A DNA stretch of 64,000 bases from Paracoccus beibuensis. Lineage in GTDB: Bacteria > Pseudomonadota > Alphaproteobacteria > Rhodobacterales > Rhodobacteraceae. The stretch lies in assembly GCF_026162625.1 (NCBI RefSeq), contig NZ_JAOTBD010000019.1:1-64000 (forward strand), in the 5' to 3' direction. The position numbers and the translations under genes are program-made. How positions within the stretch are numbered: the first letter of the stretch is position 1; each line of letters begins with the position of its first letter. Below are positions 19,320 to 27,980 of this stretch, piece by piece. The notes under the pieces are model-generated. The model searched no databases. It was not told where the DNA came from and saw only the letters and a program-made list of their open reading frames with translations.

Positions 19320-19341
19320 ACCTGCGACTTTGGTCGCAGGT
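19320..19341 (-). terminator. agl operon terminator-like hairpin
   Basis: ACCTGCGAC and GTCGCAGGT form a perfect 9-bp stem with a 4-base loop, directly next to the aglK stop codon. Confidence 0.6.
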
Positions 19342-20558
19342 TACCGCACCGGCCCCTCGGGCTTGATCAGCCCGTCGTCGATCCGCCCCTGGTCGTCATG
19401 CGGCTTGGCAGGCGTGCTGCCGGGGCTGCCGGACGGGGCGGCGGCGCGCATTTCGAAGGGCGGCGGCGGACCGTCGCGGTAAAGCAGCGACTGCCCTTCG
19501 TGAAACAGGTGCATGGCATGCGGATCGGCGGTCAGCCTGACGCGGCGGCCGTTCAGCCCGGAACGGATGCCCGGCAGCTTTGTGATGATCGGCACCGTTT
19601 CGGCATTGGTGCCGAAGTAAAGGAGGGTGACCTCTCCCAGGGCCTCGGTCAGATCGACGGTGCCTTCGAAGACGGCCGCGCCATCGGTGTCGCGCATGTC
19701 TTCCGGGCGGACGCCCAGGTTGACCTCCATGCCCTCGTCGCCGACGCGGGTGGGAACGGTCACCTGCGCCTGAAGCCCGCCGTCCAGCGCGACGGTGGTC
19801 ATCGGGCCCGTGGCGATCACGCGGCCCGGCAGCAGGTTCATGGCAGGGCTGCCGATGAACTGGGCCACGAACTCGTTCACGGGGCGCTGGTACAGTTCCA
19901 GCGGCGCCCCGACCTGGGCGATGCCGCCGCCGGCCAGCACCACGATGCGGTCGGCCAGCGTCATCGCCTCGGTCTGGTCATGGGTGACATAGATCATCGT
20001 CCGGTCCGGCATCGAGGCCTTCAGCTGCGCGATCTCGATCCGCGTGGCGACGCGAAGCGCCGCATCCAGATTCGACAAGGGTTCATCGAACAGGTACACC
20101 TTCGGATCACGAACGATCGCCCGCCCGATGGCGACGCGCTGGCGCTGCCCGCCCGACAGCGCCTTGGGCAGGCGGTCCAGATAGGGCGTCAATTGCAGCA
20201 TCCTGCCCGCGCGGTCGGTGGCTTCCCGGATCTGGTCCTTGGACTGGCCCGCGATCTTCAGCGCAAAGGCCATGTTGTCGCGCACCGTCATGTGGGGATA
20301 GAGCGCGTAGGACTGGAACACCATCGCGATGCCGCGCTGGCTGGGCGGGATGTCGTTCATCACCCGCCCGTCGATTTCCAGCGTGCCGCCGGTGATCTGC
20401 TCCAGCCCCGCGATCATGCGCAGAAGGGTGGATTTTCCGCAGCCGGAAGGGCCGACGAAGACGATGAATTCGCCCGACCGGATGGTCAGGTCGATTTCCC
20501 TTAGCACGTTCACGTCGCCATAGGACTTGGCGACATCCGTCAGTCTCAAGTCGGCCAT
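19341..20558 (-). CDS. aglK: Alpha-glucoside ABC transporter ATP-binding protein
   Basis: This 405-residue MalK-type ATPase has Walker A GPSGCGKST, Q-loop QSYALYPH, signature LSGGQRQRVAIGRA, Walker B VYLFDEPLSNLD and THDQTEAMTLADR, followed by a TOBE/OB regulatory region (LGVRPEDMRDTDG). It is the last gene of the agl operon, 15 bases after the alpha-glucosidase, the order of aglEFGAK known from rhizobia. The Pro-rich C-terminal tail (PPPPF, then SGSPGSTPAKP) is longer than in many homologues. GGGAGG precedes the start. Confidence 0.93.
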   Translation of the reverse strand: MADLRLTDVAKSYGDVNVLREIDLTIRSGEFIVFVGPSGCGKSTLLRMIAGLEQITGGTLEIDGRVMNDIPPSQRGIAMVFQSYALYPHMTVRDNMAFALKIAGQSKDQIREATDRAGRMLQLTPYLDRLPKALSGGQRQRVAIGRAIVRDPKVYLFDEPLSNLDAALRVATRIEIAQLKASMPDRTMIYVTHDQTEAMTLADRIVVLAGGGIAQVGAPLELYQRPVNEFVAQFIGSPAMNLLPGRVIATGPMTTVALDGGLQAQVTVPTRVGDEGMEVNLGVRPEDMRDTDGAAVFEGTVDLTEALGEVTLLYFGTNAETVPIITKLPGIRSGLNGRRVRLTADPHAMHLFHEGQSLLYRDGPPPPFEMRAAAPSGSPGSTPAKPHDDQGRIDDGLIKPEGPVR

Positions 20559-20573
20559 GTGCGGATTCCTCCC

Positions 20574-22100
20574 CTACCCCTCGATGATTTGCACCTGCCA
20601 GGGCGCCAGTCCGCCGCTGTCTTCGGCGGACAGGTTGGCGCGGATCAGCAGGCTCTGCCTGTCGTCGGTGCGGCGGAAGGACAGCACGGGTCCCTCGGCG
20701 CCGATGTCGCTCATGTCGCCGTCGCGCAGCGCGCTGTGCTTGCGCCTGAGCCCGATGGCCCACCGATAGTGGTGCAGCATGGACTGCGCGTCGGCTTCCT
20801 GACTGACGACGGTGCGCTGCAGGTGGACATGCGGCACGGGCAGCCACGGCTGGCTGGTCGAGAAGCCGCCGTTCACGCCCATGTCCCAGACCATCGGGGT
20901 CCGGCAGCCGTCGCGGCCCTTGAACTCGGGCCAGAACTCGATGCCATAGGGGTCGCGCAGTTCTCCGAAGCGCAGCTCTGCCTCGGGCAGGCCCAGTTCC
21001 TCGCCCTGGTAGAGGCAGACGGACCCCTTCAGGCACAAAAGCACCGTCGCATAGGCCTTGGCCGCCTGCTCGGGCAGATTCCAGCGGCTGATATGACGCA
21101 CGACATCGTGGTTCGACATCGCCCAGCACGGCCATGAATTCGGCGCGACGGCGTGCAGCTGGTCGAACACCTCGACGATGCGCGCGGCCCGCAGGTCGTC
21201 TCCCGACAGGAAGTCGAAGACATAGGACATCTGCACCCGGCCCGGCACGCCGGTATATTGCTCCAGCAGTTCCAGCGCCCGTTCGCTGTCGCCGATCTCG
21301 CCCACGACGGCGGCGCCATAGGGCGCGATCGCCTGGTAGAACCGTTCCAGAAACGCGATGTTCTCGGGCTGCGACTTCGAGAACCGATGGCTCTGGTGAT
21401 TGTACGGATTCACGCGCGGCGCGGTGTCGGCGCGGCGCAGTTCCGGCGCCAGCGGCGGGTTGTCGCGCAGCTGCTCGTCGTGGAAATAGAAGTTGATCGT
21501 GTCCAGCCGGAAGCCGTCCACTCCCCTTTCCAGCCAGAAGCGTGCCATCTCCAGCAGGGCGTCCTGGACGGCTGGGTTGTGAAAGTTCAGGTCGGGCTGC
21601 TGGGTCAGGAAGTTGTGCAGGTAATACTGTTCGCGCCGCGCATCCCAGTGCCAGGCGCTGCCGCCGAAGATCGACAGCCAGTTGTTCGGCGGCGTCCCGT
21701 CGGGCTTGGGATCGGACCAGACATACCAGTCGGCCTTGGGGTTGTCCCGCGACGCCCGGCTTTCCTTGAACCACGGATGCTGGTCCGAGGTGTGCGACAT
21801 CACCAGGTCGATCATCACCTTCAGCCCCAGGTCATGGGCGCTGGTCACCAGCCAGTCGAAATCGTCCATCGTCCCGAACAGCGGGTCGATGCCGCGATAG
21901 TCGCTGACGTCATAGCCGAAGTCCCGCATCGGAGAGGTGAAGAAGGGCGAGACCCAGACCGCATCCACGCCCAGTGACGCGACATAGGGCAGCCTTTGCG
22001 CGATTCCGGCCAGATCGCCGATCCCGTTGCCCGTCGTGTCCTGAAAACTGCGCGGATAGATCTGATAGATGATCCCGCCCTTCCACCAATCCGTCGTCAT
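20574..22100 (-). CDS. aglA: Alpha-glucosidase, GH13
   Basis: This cytoplasmic glycoside hydrolase splits imported alpha-glucosides such as sucrose, maltose or trehalose. The GH13 motifs are DLVMSHTSDQHPWF (region I), GFRLDTINFYFHD with the nucleophile Asp (II), VVGEIGD with the acid/base Glu (III) and MSNHDV (IV). Its 508 residues from the ATG at 22100 begin TTDWWKGGIIYQIYPRSFQD, the normal start of the family; a GTG at 22118 would add six residues. It lies inside the transport operon, so hydrolysis is coupled to uptake. Confidence 0.94.
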   Translation of the reverse strand: MTTDWWKGGIIYQIYPRSFQDTTGNGIGDLAGIAQRLPYVASLGVDAVWVSPFFTSPMRDFGYDVSDYRGIDPLFGTMDDFDWLVTSAHDLGLKVMIDLVMSHTSDQHPWFKESRASRDNPKADWYVWSDPKPDGTPPNNWLSIFGGSAWHWDARREQYYLHNFLTQQPDLNFHNPAVQDALLEMARFWLERGVDGFRLDTINFYFHDEQLRDNPPLAPELRRADTAPRVNPYNHQSHRFSKSQPENIAFLERFYQAIAPYGAAVVGEIGDSERALELLEQYTGVPGRVQMSYVFDFLSGDDLRAARIVEVFDQLHAVAPNSWPCWAMSNHDVVRHISRWNLPEQAAKAYATVLLCLKGSVCLYQGEELGLPEAELRFGELRDPYGIEFWPEFKGRDGCRTPMVWDMGVNGGFSTSQPWLPVPHVHLQRTVVSQEADAQSMLHHYRWAIGLRRKHSALRDGDMSDIGAEGPVLSFRRTDDRQSLLIRANLSAEDSGGLAPWQVQIIEG

Positions 22101-22110
22101 TGCCGTCAAT

Positions 22111-23244
22111 TCATCCACCTTTCACCGACCCGGCCAGCAATCCGCGGACCAAGTATTTCTGCATCGCAAAGAACACGAGCAGGGGAACGGCTATCGAGAT
22201 GAAGGCGGAAGTTGCAAGGATCTCCCATTCACCTCCCCGCGATCCCATCAGCTCGCGCAGCAGGCCCGTCATGACCAGCTGTTCGCGCGTATTGCCCAGG
22301 AACACGGTGGCCACCAGCAGGTCGTTCCAGACCCACAGGAACTGGAAGATGGCAAAGCTGGCCAGCGCCGGAAAGGACAGCGGCAGGATGATGCGGCGGA
22401 AGATCTGGAAATCAGTGGCGCCGTCCACGCGGGCGGATTCAATGATCTCGCGCGGCAGGCCGACCATGTAGTTGCGCAGAAGATAGACGGCCAGTGGCAG
22501 GCCGAAGCCGGTATGGGCCAGCCAGATGCCAAGGTATCCCTTGCCGATGCCCAGGTCGTTGTGCAGCCGCAACAGCGGGATCAGCGCCACCTGCAGCGGC
22601 ACGACCAGCAGGCCGACCACGGCCGCCGTCAGCAGCGCGCGGCCCGGAAACTGCATCCAGGCCAGCGCATAGGCGGCGAAGGCAGCGATCAGGATCGGGA
22701 TGACGGTCGCGGGGATCGTCACCGTCATCGTGTTCATGAAGGCGCGCCCCAGCCCGCCCGCCGTCAGCACCCGGCCATAGTTTTCGGTCGTGAATTCGGG
22801 CGGAGAGATGGTGGTGGTGAAGATGCGTTCGCCCCGCGTCATCTCGAACGGCTGGGCAGAGGTCATGCGATAGGTGCCGTCGGCGGCCACGGTCAGCTGG
22901 ATACCGTCCTCGATTTCGGTCGTCTCGCCCGGCTGGAACTCGGCCGGCTGGCGTGCGCCGGTGCCCCAGGCTGACAGCTTCTGCGTTCCCTCCAGGGCGC
23001 TGCCTTCGATCACATAGAGCCCATCCTGCTGCACCTGGTCGTCGACCGTGCCCGACCTGACGAAGCCGGTCTGTTCGGATCCGGAAAATGACTGCCACCA
23101 GCCCGAGGTGGAGATCTGGTCGCGGTCCCGAAACGACGACACGAACAGCCCCAGCGTCGGGATCGTCCAGAGCAGCACCAGCAAAAAGGCAGACAGGTTG
23201 ACCACCCATGCCAGCGAGGATTTCTGTCCGGCCATGCCCTCCAT
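22111..23244 (-). CDS. aglG: Alpha-glucoside ABC transporter permease
   Basis: This 377-residue inner-membrane permease has a first helix (VVNLSAFLLVLLWTIPTLGL), a long periplasmic insert of about 100 residues that is typical of AglG, and a C-terminal helix bundle. The EAA loop contacting the ATPase is REIIESARVDGATDFQIFRR. Its start overlaps the aglF stop by one base (TGATG), so translation is coupled. With AglF it forms the channel. Confidence 0.93.
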   Translation of the reverse strand: MEGMAGQKSSLAWVVNLSAFLLVLLWTIPTLGLFVSSFRDRDQISTSGWWQSFSGSEQTGFVRSGTVDDQVQQDGLYVIEGSALEGTQKLSAWGTGARQPAEFQPGETTEIEDGIQLTVAADGTYRMTSAQPFEMTRGERIFTTTISPPEFTTENYGRVLTAGGLGRAFMNTMTVTIPATVIPILIAAFAAYALAWMQFPGRALLTAAVVGLLVVPLQVALIPLLRLHNDLGIGKGYLGIWLAHTGFGLPLAVYLLRNYMVGLPREIIESARVDGATDFQIFRRIILPLSFPALASFAIFQFLWVWNDLLVATVFLGNTREQLVMTGLLRELMGSRGGEWEILATSAFISIAVPLLVFFAMQKYLVRGLLAGSVKGG

Positions 23245-24239
23245 CAGCGGACCTCCTTGCGGGCGTTCCAGATGTTCCAGACCATGATCGGCGTGACCAG
23301 GATCATCAGGACGATGGCGATGGCCGACCCGCGCCCGTAGTCGGGGGTGCCGCGGAACATCCAGTCATACATCAGGTTGGCCAGCACCTGCGTGCCCCAT
23401 TGCCCGTTGGTCATGACGAAGACGATGTCGAAGACCTTCAGCACGACGATGGTGATGGTGGTCCAGACGACCGCGATGGTGCCCATGATCTGCGGCACCT
23501 TGATCTTGAAGAACACCTGCAGGGGGCTGGCGCCGTCCAGGATCGCGGCCTCGATGGTTTCCTCGGGGATGCCGCGCAGGGCGGCGGACAGGATGACCAT
23601 CGCAAAGCCGGTCTGGATCCAGACCAGCACGATCATCAGGAAGAAGTTGTTCCAGCCGGGCAGCGTCAGCCAGATCTGCGGCTCGCCCCCGAACCGCGTC
23701 ACGATCCAGTTCAGAAGGCCGATCTGGGTCTCGCCCGAGGCGCGGTATTCATAGATGAACTTCCAGATGACGCCGGCACCGACGAAACTGATCGCCATGG
23801 GCATGAAGATCAGCGACTTGCCGATATTGCCCCACTTGATGCGGTCGGTCAGCTGCGCCGCCAGCAGGCCGAACAGCGTCGACAGCGCCGGCACGACCAA
23901 GAGCCACAGCATGTTGTTCAGCATCGATTCCCGGAACTTGTCGTCGCCCAGAAGCCAGAGGTAGTTGTCGGCGCCCACGAAGGCCGAACCGTTCGAACTG
24001 AACAGCGACCGCCACAGGCTGTCCAGCACCGGATAGACCAGGTAGGTCGCCAGAAACACGATCGCGGGGCCAAGAAACAGCCAAGGCCTGATCTGGTTCG
24101 CGCGGCGGATGTTGTCGCCCGCACGGTCGCCGCGCGGCGGGTAGATCTTGTCGAGAACCCAGTTCGATCCCCAGAACCAGGCCACGCAGCCGAAGACGCC
24201 TGCGACGATCGTGCCGACGGCCAGCCAGAACAGCTCCAT
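23244..24239 (-). CDS. aglF: Alpha-glucoside ABC transporter permease
   Basis: This 331-residue permease has an N-terminal helix (LFWLAVGTIVAGVFGCVAWFW), a soluble spacer, then FLGPAIVFLATYLVYPVLDS and further helices. The EAA loop is EETIEAAILDGASPLQVFFK. It follows aglE after 58 bases that contain a strong hairpin, and it overlaps aglG. Confidence 0.93.
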   Translation of the reverse strand: MELFWLAVGTIVAGVFGCVAWFWGSNWVLDKIYPPRGDRAGDNIRRANQIRPWLFLGPAIVFLATYLVYPVLDSLWRSLFSSNGSAFVGADNYLWLLGDDKFRESMLNNMLWLLVVPALSTLFGLLAAQLTDRIKWGNIGKSLIFMPMAISFVGAGVIWKFIYEYRASGETQIGLLNWIVTRFGGEPQIWLTLPGWNNFFLMIVLVWIQTGFAMVILSAALRGIPEETIEAAILDGASPLQVFFKIKVPQIMGTIAVVWTTITIVVLKVFDIVFVMTNGQWGTQVLANLMYDWMFRGTPDYGRGSAIAIVLMILVTPIMVWNIWNARKEVR

Positions 24240-24265
24240 CGCTTTCCCCTCCCCTTGTCCGGTGA

Positions 24266-24289
24266 CGGCGCGGCAATAACGCCGCGCCG
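24266..24289 (-). terminator. Intercistronic hairpin aglE-aglF
   Basis: CGGCGCGGC and GCCGCGCCG form a perfect 9-bp stem with loop AATAAC. Sitting between the binding-protein gene and the permease genes, it is placed to raise the ratio of AglE to membrane subunits by attenuation or by 3'-end protection. Confidence 0.6.
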
Positions 24290-24297
24290 GTGCGAGG

Positions 24298-25653
24298 TCA
24301 CTTCAGCGACGCCCAGGTCTGCTGGATCTGGTCGGCAACCTCCTGCGCCGAGGACCCGCCCACGAAGTCGATCATCCCGGTCCAGAAAGCCCCCGCGCCG
24401 ATGGCGCCCGGCATCAGATCCGACGCATCGAAGCGGAACACCGTGGCGTCCAGAAGGATCTGCCCCATGCGGCGCACCGTTTCATCGACATAGGCTTCGG
24501 GGTTGGCGCCGGTATGGGGCGTCAGGAAACCTTGCTGCGCCATCCAGATCTCGTGCGCGGCGGGCGTCTTCAGAAAGTCGATGAAGGCCATCGCGGCCGG
24601 GTTGTCCGACAGGGCCGCAAACATCGTGCCGCCGCCCAGGACCGGCTGGCCAAGATCGCCCGATGCGGGCGCGGGCATGTAGAAGAAGTCGGCATCCTCG
24701 CCCACGACGGTCTCTTCCGGGAAGAAGGTCGGGATGAAGCTGGCCTGGCGGTGCATGTAGCAGGACGGCGGGAATTCAAAAAGGCCCGCCGGGCTTTCGC
24801 GGAAGTCGGTCGAGGTCACGGCCCCCGTGCCGCCCGCGACGAAGTCGGAGTTCTTGGCGAACCAGCCGAATTCCTCGATCGCGTTCACCACGACCGGGTC
24901 GTTGAAGGGCATCTCGTTCGCGACCCACTGGTCGTATTGTTCCGGCGTGGCGGTGCGCAGCATCAGGTCTTCGACCCAGTCGGTCGCGGGCCAGCCGGTC
25001 GCGCCACCCGATCCCAGGCCGATGCACCAGGGCGTCTCGCCCTCCTCGGCGATCTGTTCGGTCAGGGCCTTCAGATCTTCGTAGGTTTCGGGGATCTCGT
25101 ATCCGGCATCCTCGAAGTTCTCGGGGACATACCAGACCAGCGACTTGACGTCGGCCTTGTAGGGGAAGGCATAGAGATGCTCCTCGCCCTCGGGGCCCTC
25201 ATAGGTGCCAAGCTCGGCCCAGCTTTCTCCGGCGGCATAGGTGTTGCGCAGCCACTGCGCGGTTTCTTCGCCCAAGGGCTTCAGAAACCCCTTGGCCGCA
25301 AGGTCCGCGGCCAGCCCTGGCTGCGGGAAGACCGCGACATCGGGGGGCGATCCGGCCTCGCTGTCGATGACGATCTGCTGTTCGAAGCTGTCCGATCCGG
25401 AATACTGCGCCCCGGCCCCCGTCACCTCGTTGAAATAGGCCAGGACCGACAGGAACAGCTCCTGGTCGCCACCCAGCCAAGGGCCCAGGATGTTGAAGCT
25501 TTCGCCTTCGAGGTCAGGATGGGCGGCGGCGAATTCCTCCAGGCTGGCCCAGTTGATGCGATCGTCGCTGCCCGGCTCGATCACCAGCTGCGCCTGCGCG
25601 ATCCCCGTGCCCAGGGCAACGATGGCGGCGGTCGTGAACAATGTCGTCTTCAA
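24298..25653 (-). CDS. aglE: Alpha-glucoside ABC transporter substrate-binding protein
   Basis: This periplasmic binding protein of about 451 residues has a Sec signal (LFTTAAIVALGTGIAQAQ) and a family-typical body (FNILGPWLGGDQELF, PDVAVFPQPGL, SLVWYVPENFEDAGYEIPET, FLKTPAAHEIWMAQQGFLTPH). The TTG at 25653 is the preferred start because GGGAGGAAG lies immediately upstream; the next in-frame TTG would include that ribosome binding site. It is the first gene of aglEFGAK. The regulator aglR, often upstream, is absent here. Confidence 0.92.
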   Translation of the reverse strand: MKTTLFTTAAIVALGTGIAQAQLVIEPGSDDRINWASLEEFAAAHPDLEGESFNILGPWLGGDQELFLSVLAYFNEVTGAGAQYSGSDSFEQQIVIDSEAGSPPDVAVFPQPGLAADLAAKGFLKPLGEETAQWLRNTYAAGESWAELGTYEGPEGEEHLYAFPYKADVKSLVWYVPENFEDAGYEIPETYEDLKALTEQIAEEGETPWCIGLGSGGATGWPATDWVEDLMLRTATPEQYDQWVANEMPFNDPVVVNAIEEFGWFAKNSDFVAGGTGAVTSTDFRESPAGLFEFPPSCYMHRQASFIPTFFPEETVVGEDADFFYMPAPASGDLGQPVLGGGTMFAALSDNPAAMAFIDFLKTPAAHEIWMAQQGFLTPHTGANPEAYVDETVRRMGQILLDATVFRFDASDLMPGAIGAGAFWTGMIDFVGGSSAQEVADQIQQTWASLK

Positions 25654-25672
25654 GTCTTCCTCCCTCAAAGGT

Positions 25673-25691
25673 CCGGACCGTCAAGGTCCGG
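25673..25691. promoter_or_regulatory. Inverted repeat upstream of aglE
   Basis: CCGGACC and GGTCCGG are perfect 7-base arms around a 5-base spacer, within the 84 bases between the metallohydrolase stop and aglE. It may end the upstream transcript or be an operator of the agl operon. Confidence 0.4.
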
Positions 25692-25737
25692 GTGCTTGCG
25701 CCAGCTCCCGCACACCGGCGGGCGTGTCAGATCGTGG

Positions 25738-26796
25738 TCATTCCCATTCCAGTTCCTGAAAGGCGACCGTCGCGTCCCGTGCCACCGTCGCCTCAAAGGA
25801 AGCCCAATCCTTCTTCAACGGTTCCAACGCCTTGGTGATCTCCGGGACGGCTGACGACATCGGCTGCCCGGCATCGATGGCCTTCCGTGTCTCGCCCGCC
25901 AGCGCCTCAAGGAAGATCCGCTGGGGACCCGACGCTTCCGCCCAGGAACCGGTCACTGCCCCGTGCCCCGGCACGATGAAGCGTGCCCCGGCGGCAGGGT
26001 CGCTGTCCAGCCATTCCAGCCATCCCCTCAACGATCCGTCCACCACCGGCGTCAGTTCGCGGAACAGAAGGTCGCCCGCGAACAGGGTGGCGGTCTGGCG
26101 GTCGAAGACGGTCAGGTCGTTGTCGGTATGGGCTGGCGGCCAGGCCCGCAGCTCCAGGATCCGGTCGCCCAGGTCGATCTGCATCCGGTCGCCCACGACC
26201 CGGTCTGGCAGAACGATCTCGGTCCCGATCCACTCGGCCGGGGGATAAAGCTGCGTGAGGTTCGCGAGGTAAGCCGCGCCACGCCCCTCCAGAGCCTGCG
26301 GCAGGGCGTGGTGGCCCAGGACGACGGCCCCCGCCTCGGCGAAGACGGCGGCGCCGAAGCTGTGGTCGGGGTGCATGTGGGTCACGATCAGGTGGCTGAT
26401 CGGCTTGTCGGTGATCCGCCGGATCGCGGTATAAAGCGCCTGTCCCTCGGCTCGCGACACGCCCGCGTCAATGACGGCGACAGTGTCGCGGCCGATCACA
26501 GCGCCCAGGTTCGCGATGTGGCCGTCCGTGCTGTCCTCCATCTGCAGGCTGGTGCCCAGGTTCACGTGGACGCCCGGCGCGACCTCTTGCAGGTCTGCGG
26601 CCGGAAGGTCCACGTTGGCCGGGCAGGCGGGCGCGTCACCTACCAGTTCCGGATGCGCCTCCAGCCATTCCTGCGCGATTCGCGCGGCCCCGGCCTCGCA
26701 GGCTTGCTGCGTCGCGGCATCGCCCTGCGGCAGAAGGATGATGCCGCAATTGGTCGGTGCAGAGGCCAGGCAGGCGGCCAGGATCAGGTGAAACAT
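25738..26796 (-). CDS. Quinoprotein relay system zinc metallohydrolase (SoxH-like)
   Basis: This 352-residue metallo-beta-lactamase-fold protein has a hydrophobic N-terminus (FHLILAACLASA) suggesting export. The zinc site shows IVTHMHPDHSFG (HxHxDH), FAGDLLF with the bridging Asp and VPGHGAVTG. The N-terminal region with QQACEAGAARIAQEWLEAHPE and a paired Cys is typical of the second type of SoxH-related hydrolases that co-occur with PQQ dehydrogenases. It is transcribed divergently from pqqA, sharing a 136-base control region. The substrate is unknown; one idea is hydrolysis of a product bound to the SoxYZ-like carrier encoded after pqqE. Confidence 0.85.
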   Translation of the reverse strand: MFHLILAACLASAPTNCGIILLPQGDAATQQACEAGAARIAQEWLEAHPELVGDAPACPANVDLPAADLQEVAPGVHVNLGTSLQMEDSTDGHIANLGAVIGRDTVAVIDAGVSRAEGQALYTAIRRITDKPISHLIVTHMHPDHSFGAAVFAEAGAVVLGHHALPQALEGRGAAYLANLTQLYPPAEWIGTEIVLPDRVVGDRMQIDLGDRILELRAWPPAHTDNDLTVFDRQTATLFAGDLLFRELTPVVDGSLRGWLEWLDSDPAAGARFIVPGHGAVTGSWAEASGPQRIFLEALAGETRKAIDAGQPMSSAVPEITKALEPLKKDWASFEATVARDATVAFQELEWE

Positions 26797-26851
26797 CGAC
26801 GAACTGCCCCTATTTCGTGCATTCGATCACGCAGTTGCGACCTTTGTCGGG

Positions 26852-26879
26852 TTGATTCATCCTGCCCCTGATCTACATT
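26852..26879 (+). promoter_or_regulatory. Putative pqqA promoter
   Basis: TTGATT (26852-26857) and TACATT (26874-26879) are 16 bases apart in the AT-richer region upstream of pqqA. The region also carries the divergent start of the metallohydrolase. Confidence 0.35.
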
Positions 26880-26932
26880 TGAATCCAGTCGCCTTCTTAT
26901 CCTGGCGCAAACGGCATGTAGGAGGAGAACAC

Positions 26933-27025
26933 ATGGCCTGGACCAAACCGACCCTGACCGAGATCGCCTGCGGCATGGAGATCAACATGTACGCACCCGC
27001 CGAGGACGAGCCCGTCCTGTTCTGA
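26933..27025 (+). CDS. pqqA: PQQ precursor peptide PqqA
   Basis: The 30-residue peptide begins MAWTKPTLTEIACGMEIN and continues with MYAPAEDEPVLF. Glu16 and Tyr20 in the EINMY block are the residues cross-linked and excised to become PQQ. The ATG follows GGAGGAG. The gene is too short for most automatic callers. It is separated from pqqB by a terminator, as expected for a peptide needed in excess of the enzymes. Confidence 0.96.
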   Translation: MAWTKPTLTEIACGMEINMYAPAEDEPVLF

Positions 27026-27049
27026 GCCTTGTCGGACAGATAAGGCAAC

Positions 27050-27083
27050 GGCTCCGTCCGATCAGATCGGACGGAGCCTTTTT
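27050..27083 (+). terminator. Terminator/attenuator between pqqA and pqqB
   Basis: GGCTCCGTCCGA (27050-27061) and TCGGACGGAGCC (27067-27078) pair perfectly over 12 bp with a 5-base loop, followed by TTTTT. This is the best intrinsic terminator in the window. Part of transcription must read through to express pqqB-E. Confidence 0.92.
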
Positions 27084-27098
27084 CGTCGGGACATAGCG

Positions 27099-27980
27099 AT
27101 GCGGATCATCATCCTCGGGGCGGCGGCGGGCGGCGGCCTGCCGCAATGGAACTGCGGCTGCGGCAACTGCAATGCCGCACGCGCCGGTCGGATTCCGTCG
27201 CTGACCCAAAGTTCGATCGCGGTCAGCGCCGACGGGCGTGACTGGGCAATCCTGAACGCTTCGCCCGACATTCGCGCGCAACTGGCCGCGACGTCGGCAC
27301 TGCATCCAAGCGGCCCGCGCGACATGCCGCTGCGGGCGGTGCTGGTCACGAATGGCGATATCGACCATGTGGCCGGGCTGCTGACCCTGCGGGAAAGCCA
27401 GCCCTTCGACCTCTATGCCACGGCGGCGATCCATGACGCGCTGGCGGCGAACCCGATGCTGGCCGCGGTGAACCCTGACTTTGTGCCCCGCCGCGCGGCG
27501 GCGCTGGACCAGACGGTCGAACTGGTTTCTGGCCTGACGGCCACGCTGTTCGCCGTGCCGGGGAAGGTGCCGCTCTACCAGGAGGGCGAGGTGGTCGAGA
27601 CCGGCCTGCTGGGCGAAAACACGGTAGGCGTCGAATTGCGGGCCAATGGTCGCCGGGCGCTCTATATCCCCGGCTGCGCTGACCTGCCCGACTGGCTGCT
27701 GGACCGGATCGAGGGCGCGGACGCGCTGATGTTCGATGGCACGCTCTGGGACGATGAGGAAATGATCCGCATGGGCCTCGGCCGCAAGACCGGCCGCCGG
27801 ATGGGCCACATGCCGGTGACGGACACGATGCCCGCGCTGGCCGGTACCACGGTCGGGCAGCGCATCTTCGTGCACATGAACAATTCGAACCCGCTGACCG
27901 ACCCGGCCAGCCCGCAGGTCGCCGACGCGGCCCTTCAGGGCTGGCAGGTCGCCCGCGACGGAATGGAGATCACATTGTGA
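27099..27980 (+). CDS. pqqB: PQQ biosynthesis protein PqqB
   Basis: PqqB is a metallo-beta-lactamase-fold protein needed for PQQ synthesis, probably hydroxylating the cross-linked dipeptide. The 293-residue protein starts RIIILGAAAGGGLPQWNCGC and shows VLVTNGDIDHVAGLL, the form of the metal motif used by PqqB, and MGHMPVTD near the C-terminus. It overlaps pqqC by four bases (GTGA). Confidence 0.97.
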   Translation: MRIIILGAAAGGGLPQWNCGCGNCNAARAGRIPSLTQSSIAVSADGRDWAILNASPDIRAQLAATSALHPSGPRDMPLRAVLVTNGDIDHVAGLLTLRESQPFDLYATAAIHDALAANPMLAAVNPDFVPRRAAALDQTVELVSGLTATLFAVPGKVPLYQEGEVVETGLLGENTVGVELRANGRRALYIPGCADLPDWLLDRIEGADALMFDGTLWDDEEMIRMGLGRKTGRRMGHMPVTDTMPALAGTTVGQRIFVHMNNSNPLTDPASPQVADAALQGWQVARDGMEITL

